Source of the DNA: Elymus sibiricus
Lineage: Eukaryota > Streptophyta > Magnoliopsida > Poales > Poaceae
Direction: 5' to 3'
NCBI GenBank assembly: GCA_039707655.1
Contig: CM077672.1
Location: forward strand, 357,350,031 to 357,414,030
Length of the DNA stretch: 64,000 bases
Shown one piece after another: positions 47,165-57,835 of the stretch. Position 1 is the stretch's first letter; each line of letters begins with the position of its first letter. The notes below the pieces were generated by a model. It was not told where the DNA came from, made no database searches, and saw only the letters and a list, made by a program, of their open reading frames with translations. Made by a program: the position numbers and the translations under genes.

Positions 47165-50100
47165 TTAAGAGGTAGGCTGAAAGAGAGCGGGGTATTCTTC
47201 ACGAAGACGATCTTCGCGTTCCCAAGTGGCTTCATCTTCAGAATGATTCGACCACTGAACTTTAAGGAACTTGATTGCCTTCTGACGGGTTCGACGTTCA
47301 GCTTGATCAAGGATACGAATCGGATACTCTTGATAGGAAAGATCCTCTTGCAGCTCAAGCATTTCATGATCCACTGCTCGGATAGGATCCTTGAAGCAGC
47401 GACGGAGTTGCGACACATGGAAGACATCATGAACTTGAGAAAGGTTTGGCGGCAATTCCAATTGATAGGCCACTTCTCCACGTCTGGCGAGGATACGGAA
47501 TGGGCCAATGTAGCGAGGAGCTAACTTGCCCTTGATTCCAAAACAGTGAGTGCCCTTCATCGGAGTGACGCGAAGGTAAGCTTGTTCGCCAGGTTGATAG
47601 ACCATTACCTGGTGTTTTCGGTCATAATTGCTCTTCTAACGAGACGCAGCAGCTTTCAAATGCTCACGAACAATGCAGACTTGTTCCTCAGCTTGTTGGA
47701 TAACGTCCGGACCGAAGAGTGGCCGTTCCCCTGTTTCTGACCAATTCAGAGGGGTTCAGCACTTACGTCCATAGAGAACTTCAAAGGGTGCCATCTTCTA
47801 ACTAGCCTGATAGCTATTGTTGTATGAGAATTCAGCATATGGGAGAGATTCCTCCCATTTCTTACCGAATGAGATGACACAAGCTCGAAGCATATCTTCA
47901 AGCACTTGATTGACTCGTTCAACTTGTCCCTGGGACTGGGGGTGAAAAGCAGTGCTAAAGGACAGATGAGTTCCCATAGCTTCTTGGAAACTTTCCCAGA
48001 ACCTTGAGGTAAAGAGGCTGCCACGGTCTGAACTGATCTCCAATGGAACACCGTGGAGTGACACAATTATGGAAACATACAAGTCTGCTAACTGACTAGC
48101 AGTGATTGTCTCCTTGACTGGCAGAAATTGAGCAACCTTTGAGAATCGGTCAATGACGACAAAAATAGCATTATGACCCTTTTGTGATCTGGGAAATCCA
48201 GTAATGAAATTCATTTCAACTTTGTCCCATTTCCATTTAGGAATAGCAAGGGGTTGTAGAGTTCCAGCAGGCCTTTGATGTTCTGCTTTGATGCGACGGC
48301 AAACGTCACACTCAGCAACGTAACGAGCAATGTCTCGCTTCATATCAGGCCACCAGTAACGTTGACGAACGTCTTGGTACATTTTGGTACTACCCGGATG
48401 AATAGATAAAGGTGTGTCATGTGCTTCTTTCATGACATCTGAGCGCGAGTCCAGATTGTGCTTTCTGGGGACTACTAGTCGGCCTCTGAAGAACAAGGTA
48501 CCATCATCATCAACAGTGAAGAACGATGAATTTCCTTTGGAGAGATAATTCTTGATCTTCTCGACTTCGGAATCATACTTCTGCCTTGTCTTGATGTTGT
48601 GCTGGAGATCTGGTTCAACAACCAAGGTATTTAGATATCCTTGAGGAACTATCTCGATGTTCAGCTTTCGAAACTCTTCATACAGGAGTGGTTGCTATAG
48701 CTGAACCTCAAGTTCACAACAATAAGATTTACGGCTCAAGGCATCAGCCATTACATTAGCCTTGCCAGGGGTATAAGAAATACCCAAATCATAGTCCGTA
48801 ATTGCCTCCATCCATCTTTGCTGACGGAGGTTCACAGATGGCTGAGTGAACAAGTACTTCAGACTTTGATGATCCGTGTAGATCTCGCAACGATTACCAA
48901 GTAGGTAATGTCGCCATAACTTCAATGCATAAATAACTGCTGCAAGTTCGAGATCATGCGTTGGATAGTTCTCTTCATGAGGACGCAACTGTCGAGAGCC
49001 ATAAGCAATCACCTTGCGCTCTTGCATTAGTACACAGCCTAATCCTTGGCGGGATGCGTCACAATAAATCACGAAGTCCTTGCGAGAATCTGGAGGAGCA
49101 AGCACTGGGGCAAATGTCAGCTTGCCTTTGAGTGACTGAAAACTTTCCTGACATTTTGTTGTCCACTCAAACTTAACGCCTTTGTGAAGAAGATCAGTCA
49201 GAGGCTTGGCAATCTTAGAGAAGTTCTCGACAAAACGGCGGCAATAACTGGCGAGCCCGAGAAAACTTCTGACTTGCTTGACATTCTTCGGTGGAGTCCA
49301 TTCAAGAATAGCCTGAACTCGTTCTGGGTTAACAGCAATGCCATCTTTGGAAATCATGTGGCCGAGATATGTCACTTCCGACAATCAGAATTCACACTTG
49401 GAATACTTGGCATACAGTTGATGTTCACGTAGCTTCTCCAGTACAAGTCGAAGATGTTCGGCATGTTCTTCTTCATTCTTCGAATATACAAGGATATCAT
49501 CCAGATAAACCACGACAAATTTGTCAAGGTAATCCATGAAGATGTAGTTCATTAACCGAGAGAAGGTTGCTGGAGCGTTGGTTAAGCCAAAGGACATGAT
49601 GGTGTACTCATATGAGCCATAGCGAGTAACGAAGGCTGTCTTTGGAATATCCTCTTTACGAACTCGGATCTGGTGGTATCCCAACCTCAAATCAAGTTTA
49701 GAGAATACGGAGGAACCAGCAAGTTGATCATACAGATCGTTGATTCTGGGAAGCGGATATTTGTTCTGAATTGTTGCTTGGTTGATAGGTCGGTAATCTT
49801 GGACCAACCGGTTTGTTCCATCCTTCTTCTTAACAAAGAGTGAAGGTGCTCCCCAAGCTGATGAACTAGGGCGGATGAAACCCTTTTGAAGTGACTTGTC
49901 GATTTCCTCGTTAAGTTCAAGGAGTTCATGCGGCGGCATCTTGTATGGGCACTTGGCAATAGGAGTGGTGCCTGGTTTCAGGTCGATAACAAATTCGACA
50001 GCCCTAGCAGGTGGTACACCTGGGAGTTCTTCTGGAAAGACATCTTGAAAATCCCGAACGACTGGAACGTTCTCAATTCCTTCAAGAGGTGAAGCAATCA

Positions 50101-51537
50101 ACGCATTCAGGGCATATATCTGGCTCTCGGCATTTTGGACTAACTGGGCTGAATAGTTGACTGTCTGGCCAGAAGGGTGAATGAGCTGGACTGTCTTGGC
50201 GACACAGTTGATCATAGCATTACGAGCTTCAAGCCAATCCATACCAAGAATAACATCTATGTTAGAAGCCTTGAGGGCGATGAGCGGTGCAGAGAATAGT
50301 AGTCCTCCAATTTCGATCTGGTTGTTGTGACTTATCATAGCCGTGTTCCATCTCCCACCGGGGATTGAACCGATAAGGGAGGATGCAGCTCTTCAAATTG
50401 CATTTCGTGCTTGAGCGCAAATGCTTCAGACAAAAAGGAATGCGATGCTCCTGAATCAAAGAGAACAGAAGCTGGTACGGTAATAATAGAAAGGGTTCCC
50501 ATCACAATTTTGGTGTCCTGTCGAGCTTCTTCGATCTTAACATGATTGATACGAACACGACCGACTGCAGGCGGTCTTGACTTAACTCTTCGGGGTTGAC
50601 CAGCTGGTGCATTCCGATTCTGGTTCAGGCGGCAGCTGGAAGCACGGTGCCCTGGCTGTCCACACTTGCGGCATAAACCATCATTATGGGGAGGAGCCAT
50701 AGTATTGGGCTGTCCACTTGGGATATTCAGTTGTCGTGGTGGTGGAGGCAGACGAGGTGCAACATAAGAAGGCCTCGGTGCAGGGGCAGGTCGATGATGG
50801 ACATTATGCGGAATCCACACTCTGCGCTTTTGATCAGGCTGACCCGAGGATGAGCCAACATTATGAGTACGCTTGAGCGATTCCTGGTACTCAGTCAGAC
50901 CCGTTTCAACCCAGAAAGCGTGGCTGACAAGCGTCGCAAAGTTCGCGCAATCATGGGCAACAAGTGCGAGCTTAATATTGGGACGCAGTCCTTCACTGAA
51001 TTTCTCCTGCTTGCGAGCGTCAGTGCAGACGTCATCCTCAGCATAGCGGGATAAGTCAAGAAACTTCCTCTGATATTCATCCATAAACATTTTGCCCTAT
51101 GTGAGTTTACGGACTTCCTTCTTCTTTTGGTCCATCAGACCTTGTGGAATGTGCAGTGCACGAAAGGCTGACTGAAATTCCTGCCAAGTGGTTATAGTTC
51201 CAGCAGGCAGCATACGCCTGTGACTTTCCCACCATTGAGCAGTTGGGCCCCTCAGGTGATACGTCGCGAAGGTGACGTAACTGTCAGGGGCAACATTAGC
51301 CGACTCCATCTGAAAAGCGATGTCACGGAGCCAATCATCAGCATCCATTGGATCAGTCGAGTTGCGGAAGGTGGACGGGTTGAGGTGCACGAAATCTTGC
51401 AGTGAGATCGGGCCAGGCTCCTGACGAGCATCGTTGCGTTCCAATCGATTTACCAGGCTCTCATTGAGCTGACGGTTCAGTTCAAACTGCTGCATCATTG
51501 CGGCAATATACGGTGGAGGATGAGGATCGTCAGCCAT
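47165..51537 (-). pseudogene. E2 copy 2: full gag-pol with chromodomain, several breaks
   Basis: This copy keeps all domains in order without the CACTA: gag from 51537, zinc knuckle near 50640, protease [10 protein letters not shown] near 50440, [13 protein letters not shown] near 49490, RNase [13 protein letters not shown] near 49060, integrase zinc finger and core 48400-47800, chromodomain 47300-47167. Damage: TAG 51097-51099, a one-base deletion near 50358, TGA 49385-49387, TAG 48695-48697, TAG 47798-47800 and TAG 47636-47638. None is shared with copy 1. Many are C-to-T type changes on the coding strand or its complement, as expected of methylated repeats. Confidence 0.92.
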
Positions 51538-52148
51538 CCTGCGAAATCAACAGGGCCAGTTTAGCAAGAACAGCTGCAAGTGTATGCAGTCATTCCTGAT
51601 GTAACACGGAAAATGAACAAGAAGTGCATTAGATACATATTAGTAGTCATTAAGACATACAGATCCATGCACGGAGTTGGATACCAATGGACAACGCAAG
51701 TTCGGAAACACACACAGCTAGACAAACTAGGCGGCGCGCAGGCACGCGGTGAGGAATACAACAACGAGACATAGCAAAGGCTATATCGACGTCGGAGAAA
51801 ACTACTGGGGCGAGGAATCTGCAGGGGACGACGCAGGGTGCCCTCGATAAAAGGATCCTGCGGTCCGTGAAAACTGTGAAGCAGAACCTGGCCCACAATT
51901 CAAAGAAAGTTGAGTGAAATCTCCGGGTGGATGTGATCACGAGAACCTAATGTTAGTGTTAGTAAAATATTTAACCCAAAAAGAAGAGAGATCAGATTTC
52001 CCAGAGTAAGGAAGAGGAATAAAAGATCCTAATCCCATCCATTGGCGACGTGGGCCCGTAAGCCACACAGCCATGTTAGTAAAACAGTTTTTGGAAACTA
52101 GACTCAACTTCGGCCAAGGAGTTGGAAAGGGGCTTCCTACAGGCAGTC

Positions 52149-52161
52149 GGCTCTGATACCA
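52149..52161 (-). other. Primer-binding site of E2 copy 2 (tRNA-Met type)
   Basis: Identical to the site at 43171-43183, three bases inside LTR C. Confidence 0.9.
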
Positions 52162-52164
52162 ACT

Positions 52165-55100
52165 TGTGACGCCCCTGCTCGACCGTGCACTAATCATACA
52201 CGCAAACGTGCACGCTCGAGATCAGAGACTCACGAGAAGATATCACAACACAACTCTAAACTCAAATTTAAACATAAATCTTCATATTACAAACCAGGGG
52301 GTCACGAGGACCCGAATACATAAGTCATACAATCAAAAATATCTAGGTACAGACATAGTTAGTCAAGTTTGCCTTAAGAAGGCTAGCACAAATAGCGACA
52401 CTGATCGAAAAGGCGAAGCCCTCCTGCCTAGGGCCTCCGAACTACTCCTGGTCGTCGGGGATCTCCACGTCGTAGTAGCCTCCTCCGGGGATCTCCTGCT
52501 CCTGGGCTCCGTCGTCTGATCGCAGCAATCGGGTATGGGGAAAAGAGATAGCAAAGCAACCGTGAGTACTCATCCAAAGTACTCGCAAGTCTGACATCAG
52601 AACTATACTAAGTATGCATCGGTATCAAAGGAATGGGGCTATTTCTTTGGACTAAACTGCAGAAATGCCAGAACAGAGGGGAAAGGCCTAGCCTATCGAA
52701 GACTAGCATCTTGAAGCAATCTTGCAGCATCAGAAGAGAATAGAACATAGTAGCATATAATAATAAGTATATATTAGCAATGCCCTGAGATCCTTCCTCG
52801 ACTACCCTGCGAGAAAGTGATCCCAAGAGCAGGAGTAACAGTTTATCATTGTAACAGTATCCATTTATAGTTGTACAAGATCAGGATACAACTCCGAGCG
52901 TCCTGTTACCGTGGACACGGCTATTTGAATAGATCACTTCCCTGCAGGGGTGCACTACTGTTACCCAACACGCTCGATTAACTCGGGCCGGACACACTTT
53001 TCTCGGTCATGCCCGGCCTCGGCTGATCGACACGACGTAGTCCTACCTAGGCTCAGCAGAGAGGTCCCCGCCGGTCTACATTTTAAGCGCTCAGGGGTTT
53101 TGGGCCCATCGCCCTTTGCACTCCGGGTCGTTGTGTCATGGGTCGGAGTCCAAGCACCACCTCAGTCCTGGATGGCCTTGTCCCGACCGGCTCACAATGC
53201 TGAACTGGACATCTGACAGAGCTTTCGGCTGATACATACGGCGCCGAGGGCCCCTTTAAACCATTATCCCGCGTGGTGGTAGTGTGTATAGGCCAGCGGC
53301 CAACTCAGATCAAATACCCAAATCCGTTAGGCGTGTTTAGTAACTCGCCAAGACGAACAGGATCCATGTCGCTCCGACTTGGTAACACACAGACCCGACC
53401 AGGGACCAGGCCCACCTCTCTCCTAGGTGGTCTCTGCCTGCCCTGTCGTTCCGCCACAATATCATTCGCAGGTGCTCTTGGAGCCGACCCGTCTTTAATA
53501 TTATTCTCTCGCGTGCACTCTTGGAGCCAGCCCGACTTTAACAGTTTAATGTATTGCAATATGTAAACATATCTGTGACCATCACCTAGAGTGATCACGG
53601 CCCGATAACAAGCATGGCAAACGGACAAGGGTGAAGGGCCAGCTGATGAAACATAGCATACCTAACTAAGCATCATAGGGTAGCAGGTAAGGTATCAATA
53701 GCAGGCGACGAAAATAGGCTATGCATCAGAATAGGAGCTATCGGAGCAACAACAGAAGCAATTCTAATGCAAGCATAAGAGAGAAAGAATGGGTGATATC
53801 TGATGATCAAGGGGGTTTTGCTTGCCTGGAAGCTCAGCTGAAGGGGGGTCTGGTCGTCGACGACGTAGTCGTACTCTGCAGTGTCGTCGGCAGTCTCAGG
53901 GTCTAATAGGAGAGAAGGAGGGGAAGAAACAATAAATACACGGCAAACAATGCAACAGGGATGCATGACATGTCAACATGCAGTGCTAGGGTTGTTCTAA
54001 TGTAGTACTACGCAAGTTAGTCGGAGCGGGAAATTATCCGGGAGTGCTCTCCCAGCTCCCGGTGATTATCGATACACTGGACCGGAGGGGACGGTTCCAT
54101 GTTCAGTAGGTTAGAGGGGTGTGGCAGGTATGTGGGTGGCATATTCGGATTCTTCATATTTTTCTGATCGTTTTTCATATATAAATTATTTTCATCCGAG
54201 TTACGGTTTAATTTCTATGATTTTTCAAAGTTTTAATCATTTTCTGGAATTTCTGGAATTAATTTAATTATTAAATTCGAATTATCCGAAAAAGTGATAA
54301 GTGACATCAGCATGACTTCATAGTGACATCATCGGTCAACTCCGGCTGACCAGAGTCAAACCTGACCAGTGGGTCCCACTGGTCAGTGACTGTTTTAACT
54401 AAACAGGGGTTAGATTTATCTAATTAAGTTAATTAACAGGTGGGACCCATTAGTCAGTGACTGTTTAATTAATTAATTTTATTAACGAAATAATTAGCAT
54501 TTTATTTATTAATAAAAATGTTTAAATTAGGCGGGGCACGCATGTTAGTGACACGGGGCCGCCCAGTCAGCGGGTTGACCCAGTCAACCTTGACAGCGGG
54601 ACCCACAGGGCCCACGGGCAGTGTCACTTGGGGTGGGCCCCTGGTGACCACGTCGGCGCCGGCCACCGGAGCTGCTCCGGCAAGCTCCAGACGCTGCGGC
54701 GCGCGGCGGACGTCGTCGGAAAACCGCTGTGGTGGTCCATTTCATGTGCGAGTGGGTTCGTTCGAACGTGGAGTCGAAGCCGCGTCGATCTGCGGTGGTC
54801 TCGCCGGCTGGGGTGGCCGGAGCTGAGTGCTACGACGACAGCAGGCGGCGGCGGCTACGGGTGGTGCTCGCGATCGGCGATGCAGCGTGCTAACGAGCAA
54901 ACGGAGCAGCTAGGGAGGGCCTACGTGGCGCGGCGAGCTCAACGGGCACGAGCCCGTGACCAAAAGGTCACCGGGAGCTCGCTGGCAACGAGCTCCATGG
55001 CGGAGAGCTCGGGCACGATGGGGGCGGCAGCTAGAGGACGACCGAGAGGGAGAGAGGAGAGGGGAAAGGTAGTGGTGCTCACGGGGTGCCTGTAGGTGTG

Positions 55101-56041
55101 CTCAGTGGGCTCGGGGAGGGCTCGACGGCGGCGAATCGAGGCTGCGAAGTCCGGTGGCCGTAGGAGGTAGAAGAGCTCGTCGGCATCGATGTGGGGGTCG
55201 TCCGGTCGAACGGATGGGCGCAGACGTCGTAGTCGAGGCCGGAGAGACGATCTGGCACGGCGGCGAGGCGAGGCGGTGGCGGTGGCTACGCGGGCGAGGA
55301 GTGAACGGCGATGGCCGCGGCGGCCATGGTGGGAGAGGTCGAAATTGAGCGAGGGAGCGGGAGTGAGGCGGTTAGGGTTCGCCAGAGGGGTCGGGGAGGG
55401 TCTTATCCAGCGCGGGGCACCGTTGGATGGTCGACAGCGGCTGCATCCGCGCGTGGACGGCTGCGCGCGCGTCGGCTAGCGCCCTGGCTTCTGGCCAGCG
55501 AGAGGAAGGAGAAGGCCTAGCTGGGCCGGGCCGATTTGCACTGTGCACTCGAGGCCCTGGGCGCCCGTGAGTCCTCTTCTTTTTCCTTTTTCTTTTCTTC
55601 TGTTTTATTTCTTTTCTCTTTGCAAATGGTTTAGCCACAATTTGAGTTTTGTAAAATAGGTGACTTGGCTCAATAAATAATATGCGATATTTATCACTGC
55701 CAGAAAAAGGTTTGGAGGTAATTTGACTTCATTTGATTTTTGGATTAAATTCAATGGATTAAATATTGTTGTTTTGTTACTGTTTCATGATGTTAGAGTC
55801 ATTTAAATAATTCAATTAATGTTGGCTTTATTTTTATAATTACTTTGGGAATATTTACAATATTATGAACTATTTAGTTCCTGTATTTGAACAACTTTTA
55901 AACTCACTTTAAATTTGAATTTCAACTTGAATTGGAATTTGAAATGAGACATGACACAAATGATGATCAAGCACTGTTAATCATGGTGACTTGGCATTAT
56001 CAAAAGGGGGATCACTGTTGCTAATACATGGGGGTGTTACA
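52165..56041 (-). repeat. E2 LTR C (outer 5' LTR)
   Basis: 3877 bp. Ends with GGGGTGTTACA, followed by TATAT, then by E1 3' region. It lacks the 65-bp segment of LTR B and the deletion of LTR A. Confidence 0.92.
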
Positions 56042-56492
56042 TATATCCAGTTGGATATGAGTGATCATGAGTTATTATTGTTGACATCACCCTTGAGGTG
56101 AATAAGTTGGGAGGCGAAATTATAAGCCCCTATCTTTCTATGTGTCTGGCTGAAACTTTTTGCTTCATATATATGTTGTGAGTGTTAGCAATCATAGAAG
56201 ACTATATGATGGTTGAGTATGTGGACTTACTTAAAAGCTCCTACATGAGACCCTTCCTTAAAATAGTTTGTTAGTTTTCAAGAAAGTTTATGCCTTATAC
56301 TTTATTGTTGTGATGAATTGTTACTTGCTCATGAGAAGTTTTATGATAATAAATATTGCTGTTATAATAATGATCATGATGCTACTATGTCCGTATTTTG
56401 TTTTTATCGACACCTCTCTCTCTAAACATGTGGACATGATTATCGATATCGGCTTTCGCTTGAGGACAAGCGAGGTCTAAGCTTGGGGGAGT
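56042..56492 (+). other. E1 3' untranslated region, right part, and polypurine tract
   Basis: AT-rich sequence continuing from 32551 and ending in GCTTGGGGGAGT (56481-56492), the purine tract directly before the 3' LTR. No coding content. Confidence 0.75.
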
Positions 56493-57297
56493 TGATATGT
56501 CCATTTTGCATCATGATTTCCTACTATTATTTATAGTGTTTTTAATCAATATAACACTCTGTGGAGCAATTCTAATGCCTTTTCTCTCTTAATATGCAAG
56601 ATTTACACAAGGAGGGAGATTGCATTCGTTCGATATTTTGATGATATGTATGTTGTTGATTCTCTTAGTGGTATCATGTGAACGTCGACTACATGACACT
56701 TCACCATCTTTGGGCCTAAGGGAATGCATTGTGGAGTAGTAATTAGATGATGGGTTGCTAGAGTGACAGAAGCTTAAACCCTAGTTTATGCGCTATTCCG
56801 TAAGGGGCTGATTTGGATCCATATGTTTAATGCTATGGTTAGAGTTATCTTAATTCTTCTTTCGAAGTTGCGGATGCTTGCGAGAGGGGGTAATCATAAG
56901 TGGGAGGCTTGTTCAAGTAAGAACAGCACCCAAGCACCGGTCCACCCACATATCAAATTATCAAAGTAACGAACGCGAATCAAACCAACATGATGAAAGT
57001 GACTAGATGAAATTCCCATGTGTCCTCGAGAACGCTTTGCTCATTATAAGATATTGTTCCGGCTTGTCCTTTGCTACAAAAAGGATTGCGCCACCTTGCT
57101 GCACTCTTTGTTACAATTGCTACTTGTCACCTGTTACAAATTATCTTGCTATCAAACTACTCGCTACCGATAATTTCAGTGCTTGCAGAAAATTCCTTGC
57201 TGAAAACCGCTTGTCATTTCCTTCTGCTCCTCGTTGGGTTCAACACTCTTACTTATCGAAAGGACTACGATCGATCCCCTATACTTGTGGGTCATCA
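56493..57297 (+). repeat. 3' LTR of E1 with internal deletion
   Basis: 805 bp, TGATATGTCC to GGGTCATCA. Compared with the 5' LTR, 698 bp are missing at the junction 56623/56624, which removes the TATA region. It keeps the LTR 3' end that the 5' LTR has lost. The two together imply an original LTR of about 1.5 kb. Confidence 0.88.
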
Positions 57298-57628
57298 CCC
57301 ACCAACTGTCCCTACACCGCCTTTGTTGCCTACCCCAATTGTTGCACCAACGCCATCAAAGGGTGGTTCCTGCTCAATCAACCCACTGAAGATAACTGTG
57401 TGCAGCAATGTGTTGCTGCTACTCAAGCTCAGGATCCACGTGCCGGAAACCGAGCAATGTTGCCCACTGCTTAGTGGGTTGGCTGATCTTGATGCCGCCA
57501 TCTGCGTCTGCACTGCCATCAAGACCAACCTCCTTGGACTCATCACCATTGACATTCCCGTCGACCTTACCCTCCTACTAAACCATTGTAACAAGACATA
57601 TCCCTCTAGTTTCACCTACTCGCGCTGA
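57298..57628 (+). pseudogene. HyPRP-like secreted protein, 3' part (8-cysteine domain)
   Basis: It continues the gene begun at 13312; the full protein would be about 132 residues with signal peptide, a short Pro/Thr-rich linker (residues about 24-47) and the 8-cysteine domain. The domain has CSINPLKITVC, EQCC, CVC and NHC, giving seven cysteines in the usual order. No cysteine follows the seventh: at the two C-terminal places where relatives usually have Cys there is Tyr (KTYP, FTYS). This domain forms four disulfides in lipid-transfer-like proteins, so one pair is lost. The stop is TGA at 57626-57628. An upstream Met at 57071 lies in the E1 LTR and is not a real start. Confidence 0.88.
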
Positions 57629-57835
57629 GCCATGACCAACTATACCTCTCCAAAACATACTCATAATTGTCATGTATGTGAGGCATACCTATCTATGCCA
57701 AGTCATTAATAAATGTTATGTTTAAATTATATTTTTTTAGTTTTCAAGCTATGTTTGTGTGCGTGACATAAGTGTATCTTGTTATGTAATCTAAATTATT
57801 GAGATGGATCATGTGTCATTGAAGATATTCCCTAT
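57629..57835 (+). other. 3' untranslated region of the HyPRP-like gene
   Basis: AT-rich, with AATAAA at 57708-57713, 80 bp after the stop codon, a plausible poly(A) signal. It ends at the next solo LTR. Confidence 0.55.

Larger units (their letters stand above)
32552..56041 (-). mobile_element. E2: tandem chromovirus array, LTR-internal-LTR-internal-LTR
   Basis: Three LTRs (32552-36325, 43187-47128, 52165-56041) alternate with two internal regions (36326-43186 and 47129-52164), all on the - strand. The outer ends are flanked by the same 5-bp duplication TATAT (32547-32551 and 56042-56046). Without the CACTA insert and its TSD, the first internal region is 5035 bp, the second 5036 bp. Both have the tRNA-Met primer site and purine tract in place. 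The polyprotein carries a C-terminal chromodomain, placing it among Ty3/Gypsy chromoviruses, probably the Tekay/Del group. Shared middle LTR and a single TSD point to unequal recombination after one insertion. Confidence 0.93.
13385..57297 (+). mobile_element. E1: Athila-like Gypsy retrotransposon hosting all nested insertions
   Basis: This is the outer shell of the 43.9-kb insertion. Its parts on the + strand are: 5' LTR 13385-14303, leader, gag-protease 14366-15637, rest of protease plus RT, RNase H and integrase 27275-30727, 3' region with a small ORF 30728-32551 and 56042-56480, polypurine tract 56481-56492, 3' LTR 56493-57297. The lineage call rests on pol sequence type, the absence of a chromodomain and an extra ORF after integrase; I am moderately sure of it. 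Both LTRs are damaged in different ways and pol has two in-frame stops, so it cannot move by itself. Nested insertions are E3 (15638-27269) and E2 (32552-56041). Confidence 0.85.

Noticed and set aside
43187..56041. E2 read as two separate elements inserted side by side
   Set aside because: The middle LTR is shared and has no target duplication; only the outermost TATAT copies match.
57071..57297. Upstream start for the HyPRP-like ORF
   Set aside because: The in-frame Met lies in the E1 LTR. The true start with signal peptide is at 13312, shown by the shared CCCAC and frame continuity.
57007..57474. 155-codon ORF across the E1 3' LTR and the start of the HyPRP-like sequence
   Set aside because: Wrong frame for the cysteine domain; its first part is LTR sequence.
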